From Anammoximicrobium sp964645045 (lineage in GTDB: Bacteria > Planctomycetota > Planctomycetia > Pirellulales > Pirellulaceae), in NCBI GenBank assembly GCA_964645045.1, contig CAZXYZ010000009.1, positions 1 through 64,000 of the forward strand: DNA of 64,000 bases, in the 5' to 3' direction. A program made the position numbers and the translations under genes. The notes beneath the pieces were generated by a model that saw only the letters and a program-made list of their open reading frames with translations, was not told the DNA's origin and did not search any database. This document shows positions 35,824 through 43,187 of this stretch, piece after piece; the stretch's first letter is position 1; every line of letters begins with the position of its first letter.

Positions 35824-37032
35824 ATGCCCGACTTTGCCTACATCGCCCGTGACAACAGCGGCCAGCGCGTGACCGGTTCGGTCGCCGCGACTTCGGAACG
35901 CGAAGTGCTGTCGATTCTGTCGGGCAAGTCGCTGTTTCCCATCTCCGTGACGCTGGAGAAGGCCCAGACCAATCCGCTTAGCCGCAAGCGCGTCGGCGGG
36001 CAATTGATGGCCACGACGTACAGCCAGCTGGCTTCCCTGCTGCGGAGCGGTGTGCCGCTGCTGCGCTCGATTCACGTCTTGCGCCATCAAACCTCCAACG
36101 CGCGGCTCCGCGAAGTGCTGGACGACATCTACCGCCGCGTCGAAGACGGCTCGACGTTGGGCGAAGCGATGAGCCGCTATCCGCGTGTGTTCAGCGAGAT
36201 GGCGATCAACATGGTCCGCGCGGGCGGTGAAGGCGGTTTTCTGGAGGATGCTCTGGAGCGGGTGTCGCAATTCACCGAGCAGCAAGAAGATCTCAAGAGC
36301 CGGACGGCGGGCGCGCTGGCTTACCCCGTCTTCTTAGCTATCATCGGCACGCTGGTCGTCGGCGGCCTGGTCATTTTCTTCGTCCCGCGGTTTGCGGCGA
36401 TGTTCGACAGTTTGCGGCAGCGGGGCGAGTTGCCCGCCATGACGGACTGGTTGCTGGCGTTTAGCACCGTTCTGCGCCGCTATGGGCTGATTGTCGTGGC
36501 CGCCGCCGTTGTAGCCGTGGTCGTGATCAAGCAGCAATTGGAGACGGAGAAAGGCCGGCGGTGGCGGGATTATGTGAAACTCCGCTTGCCGATGCTGGGC
36601 CCGGTGTTCACCAGCCTGGCCGTGGCCCGCTTCTGCCGCGTGCTGGGCACGTTGCTGCACAACGGCGTGCCGATTCTGCGGTCGCTGCAGATCAGCCGCC
36701 AGGCCGCCGGCAATCGCATCTTGTCGGAAGCCGTGGCCAAAGCGTCGGAGAACATCTCGTCGGGCCAATCGCTGGCGGCGCCGCTGGGACGCTGCGAGCA
36801 TTTTCCGATGACGGTGGTCGAGATGATCTCGGTGGCGGAAGAGTCGAACACCCTGGATCAGGTCCTGATCGAAATCGCGGACGGACTGGAGCGGCGTACC
36901 GTCCGGCGGCTGGATCTGGTCGTGCGTTTATTGGAACCCATGATGCTGTTGGTTTTGGCCATCGTCGTCTTGTGCGTGGTCATTGCGCTGCTGATGCCCG
37001 TGATCAAGATGAGCAGCACGCTGGGGAGGTAG
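35824..37032 (+). CDS. gspF: Inner-membrane platform protein GspF
   Basis: A 402-residue polytopic membrane protein with the two repeated T2SF domains: LASLLRSGVPLLRSIHVLRH and its second copy LGTLLHNGVPILRSLQISRQ. Each copy has an internal glycine-rich motif (MVRAGGEGGFLEDALERV; ISVAEESNTLDQVLIEIADG). Three hydrophobic segments are visible at about 170-190, 220-240 and 370-395. It couples the ATPase to pseudopilin insertion. It starts 3 bp after gspE and is clearly in the same operon. Confidence 0.93.
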   Translation: MPDFAYIARDNSGQRVTGSVAATSEREVLSILSGKSLFPISVTLEKAQTNPLSRKRVGGQLMATTYSQLASLLRSGVPLLRSIHVLRHQTSNARLREVLDDIYRRVEDGSTLGEAMSRYPRVFSEMAINMVRAGGEGGFLEDALERVSQFTEQQEDLKSRTAGALAYPVFLAIIGTLVVGGLVIFFVPRFAAMFDSLRQRGELPAMTDWLLAFSTVLRRYGLIVVAAAVVAVVVIKQQLETEKGRRWRDYVKLRLPMLGPVFTSLAVARFCRVLGTLLHNGVPILRSLQISRQAAGNRILSEAVAKASENISSGQSLAAPLGRCEHFPMTVVEMISVAEESNTLDQVLIEIADGLERRTVRRLDLVVRLLEPMMLLVLAIVVLCVVIALLMPVIKMSSTLGR

Positions 37033-37061
37033 GACGTTTTACGCCTTAGAGGAGATTGCTG

Positions 37062-37490
37062 ATGACGAACCAACGGAAACGCCGAGCGCGTCGCGCCGGT
37101 TTTACTTTGATGGAAGTGTTGCTGGTGCTGGCGATCCTGGTGATCCTGGGCTCGATGGTCGGGATCTTTATCCAGAGCGCTCAGAAGGGGGCCTATGAAG
37201 ATCTGGCCCGGACGCAGATCAGCAGCTTCGAGAGTCAACTCCAAATGTTTCGGCTGAACGTCGGCTCGTATCCCACGACGACCCAGGGCCTGGAATCGCT
37301 GCGCCAGGCGCCCGCCGATCTGAAGAACCCGGCCAAGTGGCGCGGCCCCTATGCGGCGAAAGAGATCCCCGTGGATCCGTGGGGAAATCCCTATCAGTAC
37401 GAACTGGTCGGCCCGGAGCAGGTCCGCATCTGGTCCTGGGGCAATGACGGCGCGGACGGCACCGAAGATGATATTTCGAACACCCAGTAA
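37062..37490 (+). CDS. gspG: Major pseudopilin GspG
   Basis: ATG 37062 after AGAGGAG gives 142 residues. The class III leader is short and basic, ending RRAG before FTLMEVLLVLAILVILGSMV (cleavage after Gly; Glu+5 present). The C-terminal domain matches GspG: NVGSYPTTTQGLESL, then KWRGPYAAKEIPVDPWGNPY and the acidic calcium-site tail NDGADGTEDDI. Cleavage and methylation need a prepilin peptidase, which is not in this window. It builds the pseudopilus shaft. Confidence 0.95.
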   Translation: MTNQRKRRARRAGFTLMEVLLVLAILVILGSMVGIFIQSAQKGAYEDLARTQISSFESQLQMFRLNVGSYPTTTQGLESLRQAPADLKNPAKWRGPYAAKEIPVDPWGNPYQYELVGPEQVRIWSWGNDGADGTEDDISNTQ

Positions 37491-37500
37491 CCGAGGGCCG

Positions 37501-38160
37501 ATGCCGATCCGGAATCGACAGGCCGGAAACCCCGCACGGAATGCGCGCCGGGCGTTGTCCCTGATGGAGATGCTGCTGGTGCTGGCCGTCCTGGTTGCGG
37601 TGGGGGCCATGGTCCTGCCGGCGCTGCACGGCCCCTTGGAGGACCAGCGCCTCTTGAAGTCGGCGGACTTGATTCGCGCTCAATGGACCAAAGCCCGCGT
37701 GACCGCGATGAAGAACGGCCAGATGTACGTGTTCCGCTTCGTGACGGCCAGCGACGAGTATGCGATCGAGCCGTGGTCGGGTGACGTAGATGCCACGGAG
37801 GCGTCTCAAGAGGCGTTGCTGGACCAGACGCTGCCGTTGCCGCGATCGACCGCCGAGACGCGGCACTTGCTGGGCGTGGCCGGCCAGCGGCTGCCGGACG
37901 GCATCCAGTTCTTTCTGGGTGAAACGCAAACCGACGCCCGGCTTGCCCAAACGGCGGCAGGTACAGCCGCCCCGGCGGCGGAAAACGCCGTGCCTCCGAT
38001 CGTTTTCTACCCCGATGGATCGACGTCGGACGCACGTCTGGTGCTGACGAACGAGCGGTTCTTCGTCGAGGTTACCCTGCGCGGGCTGACCGGCATGGTC
38101 CGCGTCAGCGAGTTGCTAAGTTCCGAGGAGCTTTCCGCGCGGGGAGGAGTCAACCAATGA
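37501..38160 (+). CDS. gspH: Minor pseudopilin GspH-like
   Basis: ATG 37501, 10 bp after gspG, gives 219 residues. Prepilin leader RRALSLMEMLLVLAVLVAVG with cleavage after Ala or the equivalent position; Glu+5 is kept, although the usual Gly-Phe is Ala-Leu. The body has a GspH-like strand pattern with VTAMKNGQMYVFRFVTASDE and VFYPDGSTSDARLVLTNE. A non-conserved Ala/Pro-rich insertion lies at about 160-175. The stop overlaps the putative gspI ATG (ATGA). Confidence 0.8.
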   Translation: MPIRNRQAGNPARNARRALSLMEMLLVLAVLVAVGAMVLPALHGPLEDQRLLKSADLIRAQWTKARVTAMKNGQMYVFRFVTASDEYAIEPWSGDVDATEASQEALLDQTLPLPRSTAETRHLLGVAGQRLPDGIQFFLGETQTDARLAQTAAGTAAPAAENAVPPIVFYPDGSTSDARLVLTNERFFVEVTLRGLTGMVRVSELLSSEELSARGGVNQ

Positions 38161-38747
38161 AGCCAGCCGCCGATTTTTTCCTGCGGCGGCGTTGCGGCCG
38201 CAGCCCAAGTTGGAGTCCAGGCTTTAGCCTGTCCGGGCAGCCTCAAGGCTGGACTCCAACGAGCCTGTCCGGGCAGCCTCAAGGCGGGACTCGAAGGCGC
38301 GTGTGTCGCGTCCGTGGCTTGTCCCTCCTAGAGGTCATCCTGGCGATCGCCGTCCTCGGCGGGTGCATGGCCGTGATCGGCGAATTGGTGCGGATGGGCG
38401 TGCGGAACGCCGAGGAGGCTCGGGAGTTCACCAAAGCGCAGTTGTTGTGCGAAAGCAAGCTGGAGGAAGTTGCCGCGGGCATCACGCGGCTGGAATCAGC
38501 TGCGGCGGTGGCCTTCGAACTCGATCCGGAATGGACTTACACCATTGAGACCGGCTCGCTCGATCAGCAGGGCCTGGTCCAAGTCCGCGTCACGGTCCAG
38601 CAGGTGGAATCCGACCGTCTGTATCCGCTTGCGTTCACGCTGACCCGCTGGATTGTGGATCCCAGCCTGGCCTCCGGCGAGACCTCGACCGAGTCCACAA
38701 CGGAGGGCCAGACGGAACCGTCCGGCAGTAGCAATGAAACGCCGTGA
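38157..38747 (+). CDS. gspI: Minor pseudopilin GspI-like with repeat-derived leader
   Basis: From ATG 38157 (overlapping the gspH stop) the protein has 196 residues. Residues 18-47 are encoded by a palindromic element, and the true prepilin motif RGLSLLEVILAIAVLGGCMA begins only near residue 53. The GTG at 38301 would give a normal short leader (VCRVRGLSLLEV) and is a serious alternative start. The body matches GspI: a helix followed by LLCESKLEEVAAGITR, then strands DPEWTYTIETG and QVRVTVQQVE. The C-terminal tail is Ser/Thr/Glu-rich. It forms the pseudopilus tip with GspJ and GspK. Confidence 0.8.
   Translation: MKPAADFFLRRRCGRSPSWSPGFSLSGQPQGWTPTSLSGQPQGGTRRRVCRVRGLSLLEVILAIAVLGGCMAVIGELVRMGVRNAEEAREFTKAQLLCESKLEEVAAGITRLESAAAVAFELDPEWTYTIETGSLDQQGLVQVRVTVQQVESDRLYPLAFTLTRWIVDPSLASGETSTESTTEGQTEPSGSSNETP
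38210..38293. repeat. Dispersed palindromic element (GCTTTAGCCTG type) at the gspH/gspI junction
   Basis: TTGGAGTCCAGGCTTTAGCC at 38210 pairs with CAAGGCTGGACTCCAA ending at 38260. A second, partial unit GAGCCTGTCCGGGCAGCCTC with a diverged end runs to 38293. It is in frame with gspI from the ATG at 38157, without a stop. Close relatives occur at 38788-38875 and 58223-58295. Confidence 0.8.
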
Positions 38748-39972
38748 TCGGGTATTAGGTCGCAGCGTACGGGCTCGAACCGCACACGTTGGAGTCCAGC
38801 CTTCAGGCTGTCCAAACAGGCTCGTTGGAGTCCAGCCTTTAGGCTGCCAGGACAGCCTAAAGGCTGGACTCCAACGTGGGGTGACGACCGTTCGCACGCA
38901 ACAAGCCTCGCGTTCCCGCCGCTCCGGCATGACGCTCCTGGAACTGCTGCTGGCGTTGGGGTTGACCGGGGTGGTGATGGTCGTGATCAGCATGGCCATT
39001 CACTTGCACTTGATTACCGTGGACACCCGCCGCGCCGACATCGAACAGGCGCAAGTGGCTCGAGGGGTCTTGCAGCACATCGCCGCCGACATCCGCAACA
39101 CCGTCTGGTACGAACCCCTGGAGATGCCCAGCGTCTCCGCGGCGGCGACCGCGGGTGCCGCCGCCGGCACTGCATCAGATCAGAGCGGCAGCCAGCCGGC
39201 GACCGACGACGAGGGCGGGGATCGGCAGCCATCGCAAGACCAAGAGGGCAGCCAGGCGGCGCAGATCGATTCGGATTCGCTTTTGTCCGGAGATATGAGC
39301 AGCCTTGACGAACTCGGTGATTTGGGGCTGGACACCGAACCCTCGGCGAATACGGCCGACATTGCCGGCACGGTGGAACCGACCAGCGCGCCGGGCTTGT
39401 ACGGCAACCAATTCGAGTTGCGCGTCGACTGCAGCCGTCTGCCGCGTGTCGATCAATACTCCGCGATGCTCACCGAAACGAGTTCAGGAGTCGCCCCCAG
39501 CATTCCCAGCGACGTGAAGAACGTATCTTACTTTCTCCAGAACGCGGATTCGTCGCAGGGCGGGGCGCTTTCGCCGGCAAGCGGCAACGCGACAGGCTTG
39601 GTGCGCCGCGAGATGGATCGGGCTGCCGCGAGTTTCTCGGCACAAGACGGCAGCCTGGATGCGTCGGAGCATCCCGGGAGCTTGTTGGCGCCGGAAATCA
39701 ACTACCTGGAGTTCCGGTACTGGGATGGATCGAGTTGGTACAGCGAGTGGGATTCGGAGCAGATGGACGGGCTGCCGGCGGCGATTGAGATCACGATCGG
39801 CATCGATCCGGCCGCCGGCCGGAATCCGGAGGAAATGGACATCAAAGCCGCCAACGAGTTGGCTGCCGCCGACGTGAACGAGTACATGTATCGGTTAACG
39901 GTTCACTTGCCGGTCGCCAAGCCGTTGGTGGTGGACGAGTCCATGGAGATGACGGAGGAGCTGACGCGATGA
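38734..39972 (+). CDS. gspJ: Minor pseudopilin GspJ-like
   Basis: ATG 38734 overlaps the end of gspI and gives 412 residues, but residues about 19-48 are encoded by a palindromic element. GTG 38881, just after the element, would give the normal leader VTTVRTQQASRSRRSG before MTLLELLLALGLTGVVMVV. Glu+5 is present. The body is longer than in classical GspJ because of a Gln/Ser/Asp/Glu-rich insertion at about 150-230. The later part matches GspJ: LLAPEINYLEFRYWDGSSW and LPAAIEITIGID. The stop overlaps the gspK start (ATGA). Confidence 0.8.
   Translation: MKRRDRVLGRSVRARTAHVGVQPSGCPNRLVGVQPLGCQDSLKAGLQRGVTTVRTQQASRSRRSGMTLLELLLALGLTGVVMVVISMAIHLHLITVDTRRADIEQAQVARGVLQHIAADIRNTVWYEPLEMPSVSAAATAGAAAGTASDQSGSQPATDDEGGDRQPSQDQEGSQAAQIDSDSLLSGDMSSLDELGDLGLDTEPSANTADIAGTVEPTSAPGLYGNQFELRVDCSRLPRVDQYSAMLTETSSGVAPSIPSDVKNVSYFLQNADSSQGGALSPASGNATGLVRREMDRAAASFSAQDGSLDASEHPGSLLAPEINYLEFRYWDGSSWYSEWDSEQMDGLPAAIEITIGIDPAAGRNPEEMDIKAANELAAADVNEYMYRLTVHLPVAKPLVVDESMEMTEELTR
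38788..38875. repeat. Double palindromic element (GCTTTAGG type) at the gspI/gspJ junction
   Basis: A left half-unit GTTGGAGTCCAGCCTTCAGG at 38788 is followed by a complete unit from 38824 (GTTGGAGTCCAGCCTTTAGG) whose inverted arm ends CTGGACTCCAAC at 38875. It is open in the gspJ frame and ends six bases before an in-frame GTG. Confidence 0.85.
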
Positions 39973-41594
39973 GCGGCCCTGGGCAACGACTGGTTTCACG
40001 TAGCCCAGTCTCTCCGAGACCGGCACTCGCGTCTCGGAAAGACGCGGCCACGTGCCGACAACGACGCGGCGTGGTGTTGGTCGTCGTCCTGGTGGTGGTG
40101 GCGGTGTTGGCGCTGGCCGCTTATGCCTTTCACGACGTGATGATGGCGGAGAACGAAGTCACGCAGATGGTCGGGCGGCAGATTCAAGCCTACTCGCTGG
40201 CCGCCTCCGGCGTGGCCGACCTGCAGGTGTTTCTCATGCAGGATGCCGCGACCCAGTCGGAAGCCGGCGGGCGGTACGACAATGCCGCCAGGTTTCAGGC
40301 CGTTGCAGTGGTGCAAGAGGAAGGGGAAGCGGACATCGGGCGGTTCACCGTGGTCGCTCCGGCGCAGGACACCGAGGGCAATCCGTCCGGCGTCCGCTAC
40401 GGCCTGGAAGATGAATCGGCCCGACTCAATCTGAACGCCCTAACCTGGCTCGAGGAGCAGAGTAAGACCCTGGGCCAAGAGACCGCCGCCCGTGATTTGC
40501 TGATGGCCTTGCCGGGCATGACGGAAGAAATCGCCGATGCCATTTTGGATTGGCTCGACGAGAACGAAGAGCCGCGGGAGTACGGCGCCGAGTCCGACTA
40601 CTACGCCAGCCTGAGTCCCGGTTACGCGGCCAAGAACGGACAACTGGAAACGGTCGAAGAATTACTGCTCGTCCGCGGCGTGACCCCACAGCTGCTGTTT
40701 GGCGCCGACGTCAACCGCAATGGCATCATCGATGCGGGTGAAATGGAACAGTCCGGCGCGGCGCTGACCGATTCGGAATCCATCACCACCGGCTGGGCCG
40801 GCCAGTTGACGCTGTACAGCAAGGAGAACAACGTCACGGCCGAGGGCTTGCCGCGGGTTAATCTGAACCAAGACGACATGCAAACGCTGTACGATTCGCT
40901 GGCCGCCGTCTTGCCGGAGGAATGGGCCACGTTCATCGTCGCCTATCGGCAGCAGACCGAACTCTATACCGGTAGCAAGGCCGGCGAACCGTACTCCAGC
41001 GGCGAGTTGGACCTGGCTCAGCCGGGCAAGACGAAACTGAACCAGGTGTTGGACTTGATCGGCAAGAAAGTGGAAGTCAAGTTCAAGGGGGCCGAGGAAG
41101 CGACTGTGCTCCAGTCGCCGTTTGCCGACGACCTGGTGTCGATGGGCACGTACATGTCCCAACTGGTGGATCAGGTGACGATCGCCGAGACCGTGATTCC
41201 CGGCCGGATCAACATCAATCAAGCGTCGCGGGACGTCCTGGCAGGGATCCCCGGCATGACCGACGAGATCGTGGAGCAGATTGTGGGCCAGCGGAATCCG
41301 GACCCCGGCGCGGATGCCTCGGACATGGCCCACGAGACCTGGCTGCTGACCCAGGGGTTGGTCACCCTGGACGAAATGCGGACGCTGATGCCCTTTGTCT
41401 GTGCCGGCGGCTCGGTGTATCGTGCCCAAGTAATCGGTTATTACGATGACGGCCGGGCGGCATCCCGCTTGGAAGTGGTTTTGGATGCTACCCAGCAGCC
41501 GGCCCGCGTATTACTGTGGAGAGATATCAGCCACCTCGGACGCGGCTATTCCCTGGAGACCTTGGGGATTGGCAGTACTTCGGGTGGCATGTAA
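39969..41594 (+). CDS. gspK: Minor pseudopilin GspK-like
   Basis: A 541-residue protein. The start ATG 39969 overlaps the gspJ stop. Residues about 10-29 are encoded by a palindromic element, and the leader RRGVVLVVVLVVVAVLALAA follows; no start codon lies between element and leader, so the element must be translated. As in all GspK proteins Glu+5 is absent (Val). The soluble part has helix-hairpin-helix units (LLMALPGMTEEIADAILDWL, INQASRDVLAGIPGMTDEIV) and the large alpha-domain, with DVNRNGIIDAGE resembling an EF-like calcium loop. GspK caps the pseudopilus tip. It is longer than typical GspK (about 330 residues). Confidence 0.85.
   Translation: MSGPGQRLVSRSPVSPRPALASRKDAATCRQRRGVVLVVVLVVVAVLALAAYAFHDVMMAENEVTQMVGRQIQAYSLAASGVADLQVFLMQDAATQSEAGGRYDNAARFQAVAVVQEEGEADIGRFTVVAPAQDTEGNPSGVRYGLEDESARLNLNALTWLEEQSKTLGQETAARDLLMALPGMTEEIADAILDWLDENEEPREYGAESDYYASLSPGYAAKNGQLETVEELLLVRGVTPQLLFGADVNRNGIIDAGEMEQSGAALTDSESITTGWAGQLTLYSKENNVTAEGLPRVNLNQDDMQTLYDSLAAVLPEEWATFIVAYRQQTELYTGSKAGEPYSSGELDLAQPGKTKLNQVLDLIGKKVEVKFKGAEEATVLQSPFADDLVSMGTYMSQLVDQVTIAETVIPGRININQASRDVLAGIPGMTDEIVEQIVGQRNPDPGADASDMAHETWLLTQGLVTLDEMRTLMPFVCAGGSVYRAQVIGYYDDGRAASRLEVVLDATQQPARVLLWRDISHLGRGYSLETLGIGSTSGGM
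39997..40054. repeat. Palindromic element (GTCTCTCCGAGAC type) inside gspK leader region
   Basis: CACGTAGCCCAGTCTCTCCG begins at 39997 and its imperfect complement GTCTCGGAAAGACGCGGCCA ends near 40054. A third repeat family in the same operon, here read as protein at the GspK N-terminus. Confidence 0.7.
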
Positions 41595-41601
41595 GAAGAG
41601 A

Positions 41602-41697
41602 GGGCTCAGACGTACAGAATTCAATTTTCGCGGGGAAAGCGTTTTCCACATCATTGGACGATTGCCCGCGAAAATTGAATTCTGTACGTCTGAGCCC
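41602..41697. repeat. Perfect 32-bp inverted repeat between gspK and gspL
   Basis: GGGCTCAGACGTACAGAATT starts the left arm (41602-41633). The right arm (41666-41697) is its exact complement over 32 bases. The 32-base loop holds a smaller hairpin (GGAAAGCGTTTTCC). It ends 20 bases before the gspL ATG. Transcribed, it would make an extremely stable stem between the two cistrons. Confidence 0.9.
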
Positions 41698-41717
41698 GGA
41701 TTGGAAAAGCCTAAATC

Positions 41718-43187
41718 ATGTCAAAACTACTAGCTCTCGAATGGGACGCCCGCGAGGCGCGGCTGGTCGTGGCCCGCGTCACCGGCAAGTCCGTGGAGGT
41801 GGAACAAGCCTTTGCGGTCCCCTTGACAGCCGGCGCGGAGTCGGCAACGGAAGTTGCGCCCGCCGACGTCGGCAGTTCGGAATGGGGATCCAAGCTCGCA
41901 GCCGCTTGCCGCGAGCGGAACGTGGGACGCTGTCAGGCCTTGGTCGCCGTGCCGCGCGGCAAGATCGAGTTGCGGCTGCTGCAAGTGCCGCCCGCGCCGG
42001 ATGAAGAGCTGCCCGAACTGGTCCGCTTTCAGGCCCTGCGGCAATTCACCTCGCTGGGCGACGACTGGCCGCTCGATTTCGTCCAGTTGCAGTCGGCCGA
42101 CCCACAGCAAGTGCGCGTCCTGGCTGCAGCAGTGGCACCCGCCGTCGTCGTCGAGGTCCAGCAGGTCTGCGCGGCATTGGACTCGCCGCCCACGAGTCTG
42201 GTCCTGCGTCCCTTCGCAGCCGCTTCGTTCTACAGCCGCTACGTGGCCGCCGATCGCTGCCGGTTGATGGTGGAATTGTTCGCCGAAGAGGCGGACTTGA
42301 ACGTGGTGGCCGCCGGTCAAGTGCTGCTGCTCCGCTCGGTGCGGTTGCCCACGCACGACCGGGACGCGGCGCTGGTGGGGGAGATCCGCCGGACGTTGGC
42401 CGCCGCTCGGAACCAGCTTGGCGAGCAGCCCGTCGAGGCGGTGATGCTGCTGGGCGGCGAGGCGGAACTGGGATCGTTGCCGGGGGTCCTGCGCGACCAG
42501 ACGGGGCTGGAAGTCGAGTCCTTCGATCCGCTGGACCGCGCCTCTCTGACCGCCGAAGCACGCCGCGGTCTGGCCGACCGCAGCGGCCGCTTCGCGGCCC
42601 TCCTGGGGATGGTGTACGACGAAGCCGAGGGACTCCGGCATGGGATCGACTTCCTCAAGCCTCGTCAGCGGCCTCAGCCGCCCAACCGCGGTCGCCAGTA
42701 CGCGTGGGTCGCCGCTGCGGCAGCTGGCCTGCTGCTGGTGCTCGGCGGCCTGATCGCTTGGCAAATCCAGGGGTACAGCCGGCGTCTGAGCGGACTGCAG
42801 ACCGAGAGCAAGAATCTGGACGCGCCCGTGAAAGAGGCGCAGAAGCTGCGGGCCGAAGTCGAAGTCATCGACGCTTTTGCGGCCGGCGACGTGAACTGGC
42901 TGGATCAGCTGCACGAGCTGTCGCAAGAGTTCCCGGATGCCGCCGACGCGGTCGTGGATTCGGCCACATTCAGCCCCCAGACCGAGGGAGGTGGCCAGAT
43001 TTACTTAGAAGGCTATGTCCGCGATCCGGCCGTGATCGAGCAGATGGAGTCCCGGTTGCGGGACGAACGGCATCAGGTGAGCGGCAGCGGGACTCAGTTT
43101 GACGAACGGCAGCCGGAGTTGCGTTGGCAATTCAAGGAGAAGATCGTCGTCCTAACGCCCGCGCAAGAGGAGGCCGTCAATGAGTAA
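41718..43187 (+). CDS. gspL: GspL/PilM-PilN-like inner-membrane assembly protein
   Basis: A 489-residue protein. Residues 1-310 resemble the actin-like cytoplasmic domain of GspL/PilM: KLLALEWDAREARLVVARVT at the start, VAVPRGKIELRLLQVPPAPD and VMLLGGEAELGSLPGVLRDQ. A single transmembrane helix at about 333-352 (WVAAAAAGLLLVLGGLIAW) is followed by a short coiled coil and a PilN/GspL-like periplasmic ferredoxin fold (AVVDSATFSPQ, GQIYLEGYVRDPAVIEQME). It links GspE to the periplasmic parts. Its stop overlaps the next gene by 8 bp. Confidence 0.8.
   Translation: MSKLLALEWDAREARLVVARVTGKSVEVEQAFAVPLTAGAESATEVAPADVGSSEWGSKLAAACRERNVGRCQALVAVPRGKIELRLLQVPPAPDEELPELVRFQALRQFTSLGDDWPLDFVQLQSADPQQVRVLAAAVAPAVVVEVQQVCAALDSPPTSLVLRPFAAASFYSRYVAADRCRLMVELFAEEADLNVVAAGQVLLLRSVRLPTHDRDAALVGEIRRTLAAARNQLGEQPVEAVMLLGGEAELGSLPGVLRDQTGLEVESFDPLDRASLTAEARRGLADRSGRFAALLGMVYDEAEGLRHGIDFLKPRQRPQPPNRGRQYAWVAAAAAGLLLVLGGLIAWQIQGYSRRLSGLQTESKNLDAPVKEAQKLRAEVEVIDAFAAGDVNWLDQLHELSQEFPDAADAVVDSATFSPQTEGGGQIYLEGYVRDPAVIEQMESRLRDERHQVSGSGTQFDERQPELRWQFKEKIVVLTPAQEEAVNE

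Noticed and set aside
38301..38881. Definite GTG starts for gspI and gspJ
   Set aside because: They would give tidy leaders, but the ATG starts overlap upstream stops as in the rest of the operon, and gspK must read through its element; left as alternatives.
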